DNA from: an uncultured Bacteroidia bacterium
GTDB lineage: Bacteria; Bacteroidota; Bacteroidia; J057; CALLMJ01
DNA: 42,256 bases
Direction: 5' to 3'
NCBI GenBank assembly: GCA_938005475.1
Contig: CALLNY010000030.1
Location: 1 to 42,256, forward strand
The notes under the pieces were generated by a model. It was not told the DNA's origin. It worked only from the letters and a program-made list of their open reading frames with translations, and made no database searches. The position numbers and the translations under genes were made by a program. Of the stretch, positions 24,980 to 34,900 are shown in pieces (position 1 is the first letter of the stretch; each line of letters begins with the position of its first letter).

Positions 24980-24987
24980 TAATTTTG
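24980..24987 (+). promoter_or_regulatory. -7 promoter box of the acyl-CoA carboxylase gene
   Basis: TAATTTTG, 21 bases before ATG 25009. A TTTAG at 24956-24960 may serve as a weak -33 box. Confidence 0.45.
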
Positions 24988-25008
24988 CAAGCATAAAATA
25001 AAATAAGA

Positions 25009-26622
25009 ATGAGTTTTTATTCCTATCATCAAAACCTAAAAGAACAACTACAAAAAAAGTTAGAGCAAGTATATTTAGGGGGAGGGAAAAAAAGTATTGA
25101 AAATCATAAATCAAAAGGAAAATGGACGGCACGGGAACGTATCCAATTTTTATTAGATAATCCTACGGAGAGCATAGAGATAGGAACTTTAGCAGGCGAT
25201 GGTATGTATGAAGAGTATGGAGGTTGCCCATCGGGAGGTGTTGTTGTAGTGATTGGAAAGGTTGCTGGGGTCTTATCGGTCATTGTTGCGAATGATGCGA
25301 CAGTAAAAGCGGGAGCATGGTTCCCTATAACAGGAAAGAAAAATTTAAGAGCGCAGGAAATTGCAATGGAGAATCGGTTACCGATTATTTATTTAGTAGA
25401 TAGTGCAGGAGTATTTTTGCCGTTACAAGCGGAAATTTTCCCAGATAAAGAACATTTCGGTAGAATTTTTAGAAATAACGCGGTGATGAGTGCAATGGGA
25501 GTTCCGCAAATAGCGGCAATTATGGGCTCTTGTGTGGCAGGTGGTGCCTATCTACCTATTATGAGTGATGAAGCTTTAATTGTAGAAGGAACAGGCTCCG
25601 TATTTCTTGCAGGTTCGTATTTAGTGAAATCCGCTATCGGAGAAAATATTGATAACGAAACCCTCGGCGGTGCAACCACCCATTGCGAAATATCCGGTGT
25701 AACAGACTACAAAATGAAAAACGATGAAGAAGCCCTGCAAAAAATTAAATCCATAATGGCTAAATTTGGACAACGCCCAACCGCTGGTTTCAATCGTATA
25801 GCAAGCTCTCCCCCCAAATTATCCCCAGAAAAATTTCTTGAATTATACCCTGACTCCCGTGTAAAACCTTACAACACTTACGATTTAATTGATTTTTTGA
25901 TTGATGAAGGTTCTTGGGACGAATATAAAGAAGGCTACGGCAAAACCATCGTAACGGGCTACGCAAGAATAGATGGTTGGGCAGTCGGAATCGTAGCGAA
26001 TCAAAGAGCAGTCGTAAAAACTAAAAAAGGTGAAATGCAATTTGGTGGAGTGATTTACTCGGATTCTGCCGATAAAGCGGCTCGTTTTATCATGAATTGC
26101 AATCAAAAACGAATTCCTTTAGTGTTTTTGCAAGATGTAACCGGTTTTATGGTAGGTAGTCGTTCAGAGCATGGGGGCATTATCAAAGATGGAGCCAAAA
26201 TGGTCAATGCAGTGGCTAATTCTGTTGTACCCAAATTTACGATAATCGTAGGAAATTCGTATGGTGCTGGAAATTATGCCATGTGCGGAAAAGCTTATGA
26301 CCCACGCTTGATTTTCGCATGGCCAACCGCACAAATCGCAGTAATGGGAGGCGCACAAGCCGCTAATACCTTGCTACAAATTCAAGTTGCCGCTCAAAAA
26401 AAAGCCGGAAAAGAACTATCCAAAGAAGAAGAACAAAAATTGTTAGAAGAAATTATACAAAAATATGAAAGTACTACCAATCCTTATTACGCAGCCGCAA
26501 GACTCTGGGTAGATGATATCATCCTCCCCGAACAAACACGTAAAGTCCTTTCCCTAGGCATTGAAGCCGCTAACTATAACCCTCATATCCCTGATTTTAA
26601 ATTAGGAGTCATTCAAACCTAA
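25009..26622 (+). CDS. Acyl-CoA carboxylase carboxyltransferase (beta) subunit, methylcrotonyl-CoA type
   Basis: Biotin-dependent carboxyltransferase subunit of 537 residues, the length of methylcrotonyl-CoA carboxylase beta (about 535) rather than propionyl-CoA carboxylase beta (about 510). Blocks present are CPSGGVVVVIGKVAGVLSVIVANDATVKAGAWFPITGKKNLRAQEIA, then DSAGVFLPLQAEIFPDKEHFGRIFRNNAVMSAMGVPQIAAIMGSCVAGGAYLP and, in the second half, FLQDVTGFMVGSRSEHGGIIKDGAKMVNAVANS and FAWPTAQIAVMGGAQAANTL. These are the acyl-CoA and carboxybiotin sites of both crotonase-like domains. It would act in leucine breakdown if the specificity is methylcrotonyl-CoA. No biotin carboxylase alpha subunit is in the window. 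It has its own promoter. Confidence 0.9.
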   Translation: MSFYSYHQNLKEQLQKKLEQVYLGGGKKSIENHKSKGKWTARERIQFLLDNPTESIEIGTLAGDGMYEEYGGCPSGGVVVVIGKVAGVLSVIVANDATVKAGAWFPITGKKNLRAQEIAMENRLPIIYLVDSAGVFLPLQAEIFPDKEHFGRIFRNNAVMSAMGVPQIAAIMGSCVAGGAYLPIMSDEALIVEGTGSVFLAGSYLVKSAIGENIDNETLGGATTHCEISGVTDYKMKNDEEALQKIKSIMAKFGQRPTAGFNRIASSPPKLSPEKFLELYPDSRVKPYNTYDLIDFLIDEGSWDEYKEGYGKTIVTGYARIDGWAVGIVANQRAVVKTKKGEMQFGGVIYSDSADKAARFIMNCNQKRIPLVFLQDVTGFMVGSRSEHGGIIKDGAKMVNAVANSVVPKFTIIVGNSYGAGNYAMCGKAYDPRLIFAWPTAQIAVMGGAQAANTLLQIQVAAQKKAGKELSKEEEQKLLEEIIQKYESTTNPYYAAARLWVDDIILPEQTRKVLSLGIEAANYNPHIPDFKLGVIQT

Positions 26623-26695
26623 ATCTTTTTTTACTTGAAAACCCAATTTTTTAGGATTTTCTTACACAAATATTTATCCATATGGTAAGTTGTTG

Positions 26696-26703
26696 TATTT
26701 TTG
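26696..26703 (+). promoter_or_regulatory. -7 promoter box of the pheT-rpiB genes
   Basis: TATTTTTG, 17 bases before ATG 26721. Confidence 0.5.
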
Positions 26704-26720
26704 TAGCAAAATAACTTATT

Positions 26721-29099
26721 ATGAAAATTGCCTATTCCTGGCTCAAGAAATTCATCTCGATAGATAGTTCTCCGCAAGAAATCGCACAAAAAATTACATT
26801 AAGTGGTCTAGAAGTAGAAAATATATTGCACTATGAAAGTATTAAAGGAAGTTTAGAAGGCGTAGTGGTTGCAGAAGTTATCGCTTGTGAAAAACACCCA
26901 AATGCAGATAAATTGAAAAAATGTAAAGTAAATACAGGCAATGCAGTTTTAGATGTAGTTTGCGGAGCTCCAAATGTAACAGTAAACCAAAAAGTTTTAT
27001 TTGCAACCCTAGGAACAACGTTATATCCTAAACAAGGAAACCCTATTACTATTAAATCAGCCAAAATACGAGGTGAAGTATCAAACGGAATGATATGTTC
27101 AGAAGATGAATTAGGAATTGGTGAATGCCATGATGGGATTGTAGTACTACCAGACGATGCTCCAGTGGGTTTGTCTGCCAAAGATTACTTTCAGCTTAAA
27201 CAAGATACCATCTTTGAAATTGGTTTAACCCCAAATCGAACCGATGCTATGTCTCATTTTGGGGTAGCTCGCGAAATAGCCGCTCTGTACAGAATACCTA
27301 TTCATTTTCCTTCACAAGAAATTGATAGTCAATCAGATTGTCAAATAAAAATAACCATCGAAGCCCCTGACTCCTGTCCTTTATATGCTGGTTTAACTAT
27401 TCAAAATATTAAAGTACAAGAAAGCCCTAAATGGCTCAAGGAACTTTTGTTATCCGTCGGGCAAAAACCTATCAACAACATAGTAGATATCACCAATTAT
27501 GTTTTATTAGGACTCGGACAACCCCTGCATGCGTTTGATTTAGCCAAAATTAAACAAAATCACATCATCGTAAGAAAAAGTAAACAAGGAGAACAATTAA
27601 TAGTCTTAGATAAAAGCAAAAAAACTTTTACAGGTGAAGAGTTGTTAATCACTAATCCTGAAGAGCCTATGTGTATTGCTGGTGTTATGGGAGGCTTATA
27701 TTCGGGAGTTACTACTGAAACGACCTCTATCTTTTTAGAATCTGCTTATTTTTCGCCTAATCAAATTAGATTGTCTGTACAAAAAACAGGGCTACGCTCG
27801 GAGTCATCTTACCGCTTTGAAAGAGGAATAGACCCAAACCGAGTTATCGACTGCCTTAAATATGCCGCCCATCTTATTCAACAACTCGCAGGTGGGCAAA
27901 TTAGTAATGTAATTTATGTAGGACAAACCGAATTCGAACCCCATTCCATTTTGTTTAATTATGCCAAAGCCAATCAACTCATCGGATACGAAATCCCCAA
28001 AGATACTTACCACCAAGTCTTCCAATCCCTTGACTTCAAATTACAAAAAATGAACAAAGATAATATCAAATTATTTGTTCCACGTTACAGACATGATGTT
28101 ACGCGTTTTCAGGATGTTATGGAAGAATTTTTAAGAATTTATGGGCTGAATAATATTCCTACTCCTGAAACCATTTCTATTCCTTTACATACTCCAAAAC
28201 TTTTTTCAGACTATTCCCTTCAATGGAGCATTGGAAATGATTTAGCAGGAAAAGGATTTAAAGAAATTGAAACTAACTCTCTTGTAGCAGAAAAATTTAC
28301 TACCGATAAAACCATAAAAATTCTGAATAAACTATCAGAAGATAACGCTCATTTGCGTACAACACTTTTATGGGGCGGGCTACAAGCTATCCAGTATAAT
28401 ATCCATAGGCAACAAACTAATCTTAAATTCTTTGAATGGGGAAAAGTTTATGAATATCAAGATTCTAAACCTACTGAAAGATGGAATCTGGCTTTTTGGC
28501 TTACAGGTTTTCGTTTTCCCGAAAACTGGTTAAACCCTAAACAAAAATCTTCCGTATTTGAAATTCAAGCCATTGTTAATGAATATTTTATGAAATTCAA
28601 TATCCCTTATGAAATCCAACAATCAGAAAATGAAAATGAATATTTTGATGCCAGCTTAAGGTATATCCACCATAATAAATTGTTGGCACAAATAGGCGTA
28701 GTTAAACCGAAAATATTAAAATCTTTTGATATCAAACAAGAAGTGTGCTTCGGGTGGATGGAATGGGAGAATGTTCTTCCCTTCATATTAAAACAAAACA
28801 TAATTTATCAACCGGTACCCAAATTCCCCTCAATTCGTAGGGATATCAGTTTATTTGTGCCGCCTCATATTACTTATCAAACGCTTGAACAAACTATTCA
28901 AAAAGCAAATCCCAAACTAATTAGCGCAATTAATTTATTTGATGTGTTCGATAATAAAAAAAATAACCAAAAAAGCTACGCTATTAGTATTATATTTTTA
29001 GATGAAGCCCAAACCCTGACCGATGAAGCCGTTGATAAGATTATGAATAAGATTTTTCAGCTATTAGAAAGTTTAGAAGGTGTCACGATAAGAAAATAA
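26721..29099 (+). CDS. pheT: Phenylalanyl-tRNA synthetase beta subunit
   Basis: Beta subunit of the alpha2-beta2 class II PheRS, 792 residues, full length. The N-terminal tRNA-binding (EMAP-like) domain spans about 40-150 (VVVAEVIACEKHPNADKLKKC ... VVCGAPNV), followed by the B3/B4 editing domain with GLTPNRTDAMSHFGVAREIAAL and the B5 domain containing VPRYRHDVTRFQDVMEEFLRIYG. The catalytic-like core is inactive in this subunit, and the ferredoxin-fold anticodon-binding domain (FDX-ACB) ends the chain with PKFPSIRRDISLFVP and ISIIFLDEAQTLTDEAVDKIM. The partner pheS is not in the window. rpiB follows after three bases and is very likely cotranscribed. Confidence 0.97.
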   Translation: MKIAYSWLKKFISIDSSPQEIAQKITLSGLEVENILHYESIKGSLEGVVVAEVIACEKHPNADKLKKCKVNTGNAVLDVVCGAPNVTVNQKVLFATLGTTLYPKQGNPITIKSAKIRGEVSNGMICSEDELGIGECHDGIVVLPDDAPVGLSAKDYFQLKQDTIFEIGLTPNRTDAMSHFGVAREIAALYRIPIHFPSQEIDSQSDCQIKITIEAPDSCPLYAGLTIQNIKVQESPKWLKELLLSVGQKPINNIVDITNYVLLGLGQPLHAFDLAKIKQNHIIVRKSKQGEQLIVLDKSKKTFTGEELLITNPEEPMCIAGVMGGLYSGVTTETTSIFLESAYFSPNQIRLSVQKTGLRSESSYRFERGIDPNRVIDCLKYAAHLIQQLAGGQISNVIYVGQTEFEPHSILFNYAKANQLIGYEIPKDTYHQVFQSLDFKLQKMNKDNIKLFVPRYRHDVTRFQDVMEEFLRIYGLNNIPTPETISIPLHTPKLFSDYSLQWSIGNDLAGKGFKEIETNSLVAEKFTTDKTIKILNKLSEDNAHLRTTLLWGGLQAIQYNIHRQQTNLKFFEWGKVYEYQDSKPTERWNLAFWLTGFRFPENWLNPKQKSSVFEIQAIVNEYFMKFNIPYEIQQSENENEYFDASLRYIHHNKLLAQIGVVKPKILKSFDIKQEVCFGWMEWENVLPFILKQNIIYQPVPKFPSIRRDISLFVPPHITYQTLEQTIQKANPKLISAINLFDVFDNKKNNQKSYAISIIFLDEAQTLTDEAVDKIMNKIFQLLESLEGVTIRK

Positions 29100-29102
29100 A
29101 TT

Positions 29103-29546
29103 ATGAAAATTTTGATAGCATCAGACCATGCGGGTTTTACTTTAAAAGAAGTTATCAAGTCTTATCTTGCGGGTTGTCAGGATTTAAAAATAAATGATAT
29201 ACAAGATTTTGGGACGAATTCGGTGGCTTCAATGGATTATCCAGATGTAGTTCATCCATTATGTAAAGCACTACCTGATAATCCTTCGGAAGCGTTAGGA
29301 ATTTTGATTTGTGGCACTGGGAACGGTGTTTGTATGACTGCCAATAAGTATTCTCATGTTCGTGCCGCTTTGTGTTGGAACGAAGAAATCGCTACACTTG
29401 CTCGCCATCATAATAATGCTAACATTCTTTGTTTACCTGCACGATTTATAGAGAAAGAGACCGCTCTTAAAATGATTACTGTTTTCTTAAATGCCCCTTT
29501 TGAAGGAGGACGCCACGAGAATAGAGTTCGTAAAATTACTCGTTAA
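29103..29546 (+). CDS. rpiB: Ribose-5-phosphate isomerase B
   Basis: Interconverts ribose 5-phosphate and ribulose 5-phosphate in the pentose phosphate pathway. The 147-residue protein has all RpiB motifs: ASDHAGFTLKE at 7-17, the catalytic cysteine C70 in ILICGTGNGVCMTANKY, RAALCWNEEIATLARHHNNANILCLPAR with the conserved His/Asn, and the end FEGGRHENRVRKI. The central loop reads GTGNGV where many RpiB enzymes have GTGIGM or GTGIGI; the catalytic cysteine is kept. It sits three bases after pheT in one operon. Confidence 0.96.
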   Translation: MKILIASDHAGFTLKEVIKSYLAGCQDLKINDIQDFGTNSVASMDYPDVVHPLCKALPDNPSEALGILICGTGNGVCMTANKYSHVRAALCWNEEIATLARHHNNANILCLPARFIEKETALKMITVFLNAPFEGGRHENRVRKITR

Positions 29547-29595
29547 GTTTTTGTAGTATGAATATTTATTTTATAACTTTATAATTTTAAGCAAA

Positions 29596-31170
29596 ATGAG
29601 ATTAAAAATCTGGATTAGTAGTTTAATTTTGTCTTATGGGTTAGTATATGGACAAAACCCTAAACCACCCACCGATTGGCATATTCAAGATGGAAGAGGT
29701 GCATTAAAATCTGAGAAAGCGTATCAAGAACTTCTTAAAGGCAAACAAGGAAGAAAAATTATTGTTGCTGTTATAGATTCTGGTGTTGATATTGAACATG
29801 AAGACCTCAAGGACGTTATCTGGACGAACACCAAAGAAATTCCGAATAATGGTATTGATGATGACAAAAACGGCTATATTGATGATGTACACGGCTGGAG
29901 TTTTTTAGGGAACAAAAAAGGAGAAAATGTAGCTCAAGACACTTATGAACTCACTCGTGAGTATGTAAGGCTTTCTAAAAAGTATGCAAAAGCCAAACCT
30001 TCAAAAAAACCTGAATATCAATATTGGGAAACGATAAAAAAAGAATTTAATGCTAAAAAAAAAGAAATGGAAATGCAAATGGCTATGATTAAGCCTATGT
30101 ATGAAGGGGCAGTACAAAACGAAAAGTTACTGAAAGAAGCATTAGGACTTCAAGAAATTACATTAACGGATATTGAAAATTTTGAACCTACTACGGAAGA
30201 ACTTACCCAAGCCAAAGAAAGTTACCTGGGAATATTAAAATTAGGTATAACAGCCTCTGATTTAAAAGATTATGTAGATTATTTAGAAAAAGGAATTAAG
30301 TATGGTTACAATCCAGACTTTGACCCTCGCAAGATTGTAGGCGATAATCCCAAAAAACTGAACGAAAAAGGATATGGGTGTAATGATGTCAAGGGACCTG
30401 ATGCGGAGCATGGGACACACGTAGCTGGAATTATTGCCGCTAACCGCGATAACAATCTAGGTATAAAAGGAATTGCAAATAATGTATGGATAATGCCAAT
30501 CCGAGCAGTTCCTGATGGAGATGAAAGAGATAAAGATATTGCTAATGCCATTTATTATGCCGTAGATAACGGTGCTCATATCATTAACATGAGTTTTGGT
30601 AAAGCTTATTCTCCTAACAAGGATTATGTAGACCAAGCAGTTCAATATGCAGAATCTAAAGGAGTACTTTTAATTCATGCCGCTGGTAATGATTCAAAAA
30701 ATTTAGAAATAGAAAATAACTATCCTAATAGGTTTATAAAAAAAACCCAAAAAGAAGTGTCTAATTGGTTAGAGATTGGTGCCTCTGGATGGAAAACTGA
30801 TAATGCAGATTTTATTGCAAGTTTTTCTAATTATGGTAAGACAAAAGTGCATATATTTGCTCCAGGTGTAGATATTTATGCTCCCATTCCCCATAAAAAT
30901 CAATATAAATTCAACAGTGGAACAAGCATGGCGGCACCAGCAACTTCTGGCGTAGCCGCTTTGATTATGTCTTACTTCCCTAACTTAACCGCGCAAGAGG
31001 TTAAAGATATTTTGTTAGAATCCTCTTTCAAAATTACCGATAAAGTGAATAAACCAGGAAAAAAAGGTGCAAACACCGATATGAAAGATTTATGTATTAC
31101 AGGGGGCATTGTAGATGCTTATAAAGCTATTCAATTAGCAGAAAAGAAAAGTCGAGAAAAAGGAAACTGA
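29596..31170 (+). CDS. Secreted S8 family subtilisin-like serine protease
   Basis: A 524-residue subtilase with a signal peptide (about 1-20, cut near VYGQ). The triad is complete: D61 in VAVIDSGVDIEHEDL, H272 in EHGTHVAGIIAA and S444 in NSGTSMAAPATSGVAALI, with the oxyanion asparagine at N365 (AAGND). An insertion of about 150 residues, rich in Lys, Glu and Met and probably helical (about 115-235), lies between the Asp and His blocks; this is common in Bacteroidota subtilases. There is no recognisable C-terminal sorting domain. The upstream gap of 49 bases to rpiB has only a weak -7 candidate. The gene ends at a strong terminator. Confidence 0.93.
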   Translation: MRLKIWISSLILSYGLVYGQNPKPPTDWHIQDGRGALKSEKAYQELLKGKQGRKIIVAVIDSGVDIEHEDLKDVIWTNTKEIPNNGIDDDKNGYIDDVHGWSFLGNKKGENVAQDTYELTREYVRLSKKYAKAKPSKKPEYQYWETIKKEFNAKKKEMEMQMAMIKPMYEGAVQNEKLLKEALGLQEITLTDIENFEPTTEELTQAKESYLGILKLGITASDLKDYVDYLEKGIKYGYNPDFDPRKIVGDNPKKLNEKGYGCNDVKGPDAEHGTHVAGIIAANRDNNLGIKGIANNVWIMPIRAVPDGDERDKDIANAIYYAVDNGAHIINMSFGKAYSPNKDYVDQAVQYAESKGVLLIHAAGNDSKNLEIENNYPNRFIKKTQKEVSNWLEIGASGWKTDNADFIASFSNYGKTKVHIFAPGVDIYAPIPHKNQYKFNSGTSMAAPATSGVAALIMSYFPNLTAQEVKDILLESSFKITDKVNKPGKKGANTDMKDLCITGGIVDAYKAIQLAEKKSREKGN

Positions 31171-31187
31171 TGTGCTTCATTCTAAAT

Positions 31188-31217
31188 AAAAAAGCTGTCT
31201 CATGAGACAGCTTTTTT
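31188..31217. terminator. Strong bidirectional hairpin terminator
   Basis: A perfect 30-base palindrome, arms 31188-31202 and 31203-31217, with core GCTGTCTCATGAGACAGC flanked by six A on the left and six T on the right, 17 bases after the subtilase stop. It can end transcription on the plus strand, and on the minus strand of the pseudogene/asmA operon as well. Confidence 0.92.
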
Positions 31218-31240
31218 GTTTTACCAATTATTTAATTATA

Positions 31241-31878
31241 TCAACATAAATCTTTATAGATAAATAAATATTTGTGTATAGCGTCAGCGGCTTCTTCTTT
31301 AAAATCTTTTTTCAATTTACCGCTATCATAATCCAATTTAACCTGATTTGAAATTTCGTATATATTGCACCATTCTTGACTGTTAGATAAATGTACTTGG
31401 CATTTTATAATAGCGGCAATCAAGAGCTGATTGCATAGGAAGATTTATTTTTTTCTAACGCTTTTTGAGCTATTTTATTGGCTTTTTGTACACCAAAATA
31501 ATTACCTAAAGCTAAACAATAGGCATAAACAATTAAATCGTTTGCATCTGCTGTATTAAGAAATTTATTTTCGGAATCTACTTTGTATTTCGTTAGAAAT
31601 GCTTTCAATAAATTACCAGCGTTTTGTAAGCCATCTATATTCCAACTATTACCGTTTAGCAAAGCTAGTTTATGTTTTAAAGGATTATCTTTATTTAAAA
31701 AAGTAATCTCTTTTACAGATAACTTTTGGTCACCTTATTCCTTTTTTTGAATTACTTCAGCAATAATAGGGATACCCTGATATTTATCTGCCCAATAAGT
31801 AGAAGTAATTGGAGTGTCCGCAAAAAGATTGTTCTTTAAAATAATACATAACACAATAAAAAATGCTAAGTTTCTCAT
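31241..31878 (-). pseudogene. Decayed secreted-protein gene (one stop, one frameshift)
   Basis: Starting at ATG 31878 the frame encodes a signal peptide (MRNLAFFIVLCIILKNNLFA) and 47 residues before a TAA at 31737-31735. Directly after that stop the same frame continues without break (GDQKLSVKEITFLNKDNPLK and onward through NGNSWNIDGLQNAGNLLKAFL) to a TGA at 31422-31420. The following 60-residue frame (IAAIIKCQVHLSNSQEWCNIY ...) is in a shifted phase and can be joined only by a frameshift located between about 31421 and 31445. The three pieces together would make a protein of about 212 residues, family unknown. It lies 31 bases downstream of the asmA-like gene. A sequencing error at both sites cannot be excluded. 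Confidence 0.75.
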
Positions 31879-31909
31879 TTTAATTTGATTTAGATGTAAA
31901 GTCAGCTAA

Positions 31910-34900
31910 TTATTTATTATTAAAATGAAATTTATTTTTTTTTAACATTTTATTCCAAAAAGCTTGAAAATCATAAGATAATTTGTATTTACCTCTACTT
32001 CCTTGAAAACGGAAGAGTAGAATAGTTTTATCATAGCGAATAGCCTGTGCTTTGTCTTCTTTGAATCTTCTTTTAACGCGTAAAATTTGGATGCGGTAGT
32101 CAATATCTTGTTCAAAGGAATGAGTTCCTGAGATGTTGATATGAGCGATATCGGAGCGAATCTCTAATTGAGGAATATACAACATACGATTTTGAATAAT
32201 TATATTCTGGGCGGTCAAAGTAAAGTTAGGAGCTTCTAAATATTTTTTTCTTACAATTCCTTTTAGCTTTTGGAAGGGAATAAAATTTCGCAGAGTACCA
32301 TTTTCTAGGGTAAAAGAGATATATCCTTTTAAAGTATTGAAGTCCGTCACTAAATCATTGGAGAAATACATTTCTAAAAAGCCTTCTAAACTTAAATTTC
32401 CTTCAATATTTTGGTATTCAATAAAAGATTGTTTGAAATTATTAAAATCATATAAAAAATTTTTAACATTCAAATTTTTTAAAAACAAATTTGCCGCAAC
32501 ATATTGATTATTAGTATCTCTACCATCCCAAATTAAATAGGTTTTCCAAAAACCTTTATCAAAGTAAGCATCAAAATCATCTATAAAAGCCATTCTATTT
32601 TCTAAACACGCATTCAATAAGACATACTCAAATTTCAATTTTTCAAAAATGGCATTCATGATTTGTGCTTCAATGTCTAGATTTACATTTTGGGGTAATT
32701 TAATATCAAAATCTTTAATTTTATCTTCATTTGTTTTAATAAAATTTTGGGCTGTAAGTTCTTTAATAAAAAGCGAATCGGATTGTAGAGCGATTTTTCC
32801 ATCTAAACGAGTATTTTTTAGGAACAGGTAAGCTAGAATATTTTGGGTATTTCCCTCTAAACAAAAATCGCTATTAGCTATTTTACCACAAATTGGTCTA
32901 CCCCAAACACCATAATCATTGTAATAAATTTTTCCTGAAATACTATCAAAGGGTAAATTTTTATTTTCAACTAAAAAAGATAAACTATGAACCCATACTT
33001 CTCCATTCGAAGATTGATAGACCGCAGAATCAGGATTTAAGAAGTTTTTAAGTAATCCTTTACCAAAGTAAGAAAATTCAAAGTTACCACCATAATCGGA
33101 GATGTTTTCAGGTTTTAAGAAAGGTTGAACTGCTTCTAAACAAAGTTCCATTTCAAGAGAAGGGTAGAACCAGAATCCTTTATCAGAAGGTATTAATCCG
33201 ATACTTCCTACGAAAGGCTGTTGGTTTAATTGTCCTTGAATATGATGTACTAACCATGAAGATTCTTTGGGTTTTATGATATTTTGTAGGGTTATATTTA
33301 AAGATGCTTGAAAATTATTCACTGTTAAATCAGGTTTAGGATAATGAAGTTTTTCAATCCAAAGTTTAATATCAAAGTTACCATCTAATACTTTTGGAGA
33401 TTTCTTATAAAGTTGCCCTGTAATTTGAGTTTTGTTTGTTAGGGGGATGTCAAGATCTATTTCTAAAGTGAAACCTAGTTCTTTGAGAATATCCAAAACT
33501 GAGAGAGTATTAATTTCTTGATGTAATTGAAATTTTATTGTATCAGGATGTATCTGCTTGAAAAAAGCACGGATTAGCAACGAATCTTGTTGTCCTTTAA
33601 TTAAGATTCGTGGTATATCTAACACATGAGGTTTTAGATAAGCTTTTGCATAAGCTTCTTGCAGGAAAATTTTCTTATAGAGAATATGATTGGCTTTGAT
33701 ATCGAGATCTATCCAGAAATTAGCAGGCAAGTTAGGAAAAGTTGTGGCGTTTTTTTGAATACTTTTTTGAATAAATTTTTCAGGAGTAAGGGTATCAAAA
33801 GTAATAGTTGCATTAGCGATAAATTGTGGTCTTAAATCAAAAGCTTTGGTAGAAAGCCAACCTTCAATTGCTACGGGTTGTTGATTGATGGATGATTTAG
33901 CGTTCTTTAAAATAATCTCATGGTTATTAAAAAGCAATTGGAAATAAGTATTTTGAACTTCAAAAGGTGTCCAAGAAGGAGGCAGATGGATATTTTTAGC
34001 ATCAAGATAGCCCTTCAAATGCACTTTTTCCATATCAAAAGCGGCTATATCTCTGATGCGTCCTTCAATATCAATATTTGCATTTAAAGAGCCTTTAGCG
34101 TTTTTTGTATCTTCAAAGCCCATCCATTTTCCTACAACACGAAGGTTCTGCGACATCTCAAAATGTCCTTTCAAAAAAAATTGATTAAAATCTTTGATAG
34201 TGAAATAAGCTAAAAAGGGATTATTGTAAATACTCCCTGATAGAGTATCAACTTTTAACTCTGCAAAAGGCTTTCCTTTTTCTCCACCATTAAAAAATTT
34301 TCCTTTTAAAAAAAGCCGATGAAGACCAACTTGAGTAATAGTATTGGTTATATTCACGGAATCTGCCCAAAAATTAACACGAAATTCTGGTTTCCATTTT
34401 CCTATAATCTTACCGCTAACATTCAACGCTCCATCTATATCATATACTTTGACTTTCTCTTGAATAAATCGGGGAAATAGCATTAAAAGGCTATCCGTGT
34501 TAGCATTAAGCACTTGTACTCTTACGTCATAATCTCGTTCCCAACCTAAATAAAACCTTCCCCCTAGTTCAATAGGCACTCCCCCCACTACTAACTTACA
34601 TTTCTTGAAACGATTATCTTGTTTTTGTTTGGTGATAGTAGCTTGATAATGAACTTTTAAAGAGGCATTTTGCATGAAAGAGGTTTGTTTTTCTCTTAAA
34701 TAGGGAATATAACCTTCAGCATCTAATTGTAAATCCAGGTCTTTTTTGCGGATGGTCAGTAGTGGGTAAATATCTTTTAACTCAAAAAGATAATCTCTAT
34801 CGGGCAATTTAAAGTAATAATGAAATTTACATGCTCGGATATAAGCATCATGAAATTGGACCCAAACTGGTCCTTGTAAGCGATTAGGATTATAAGGTTT

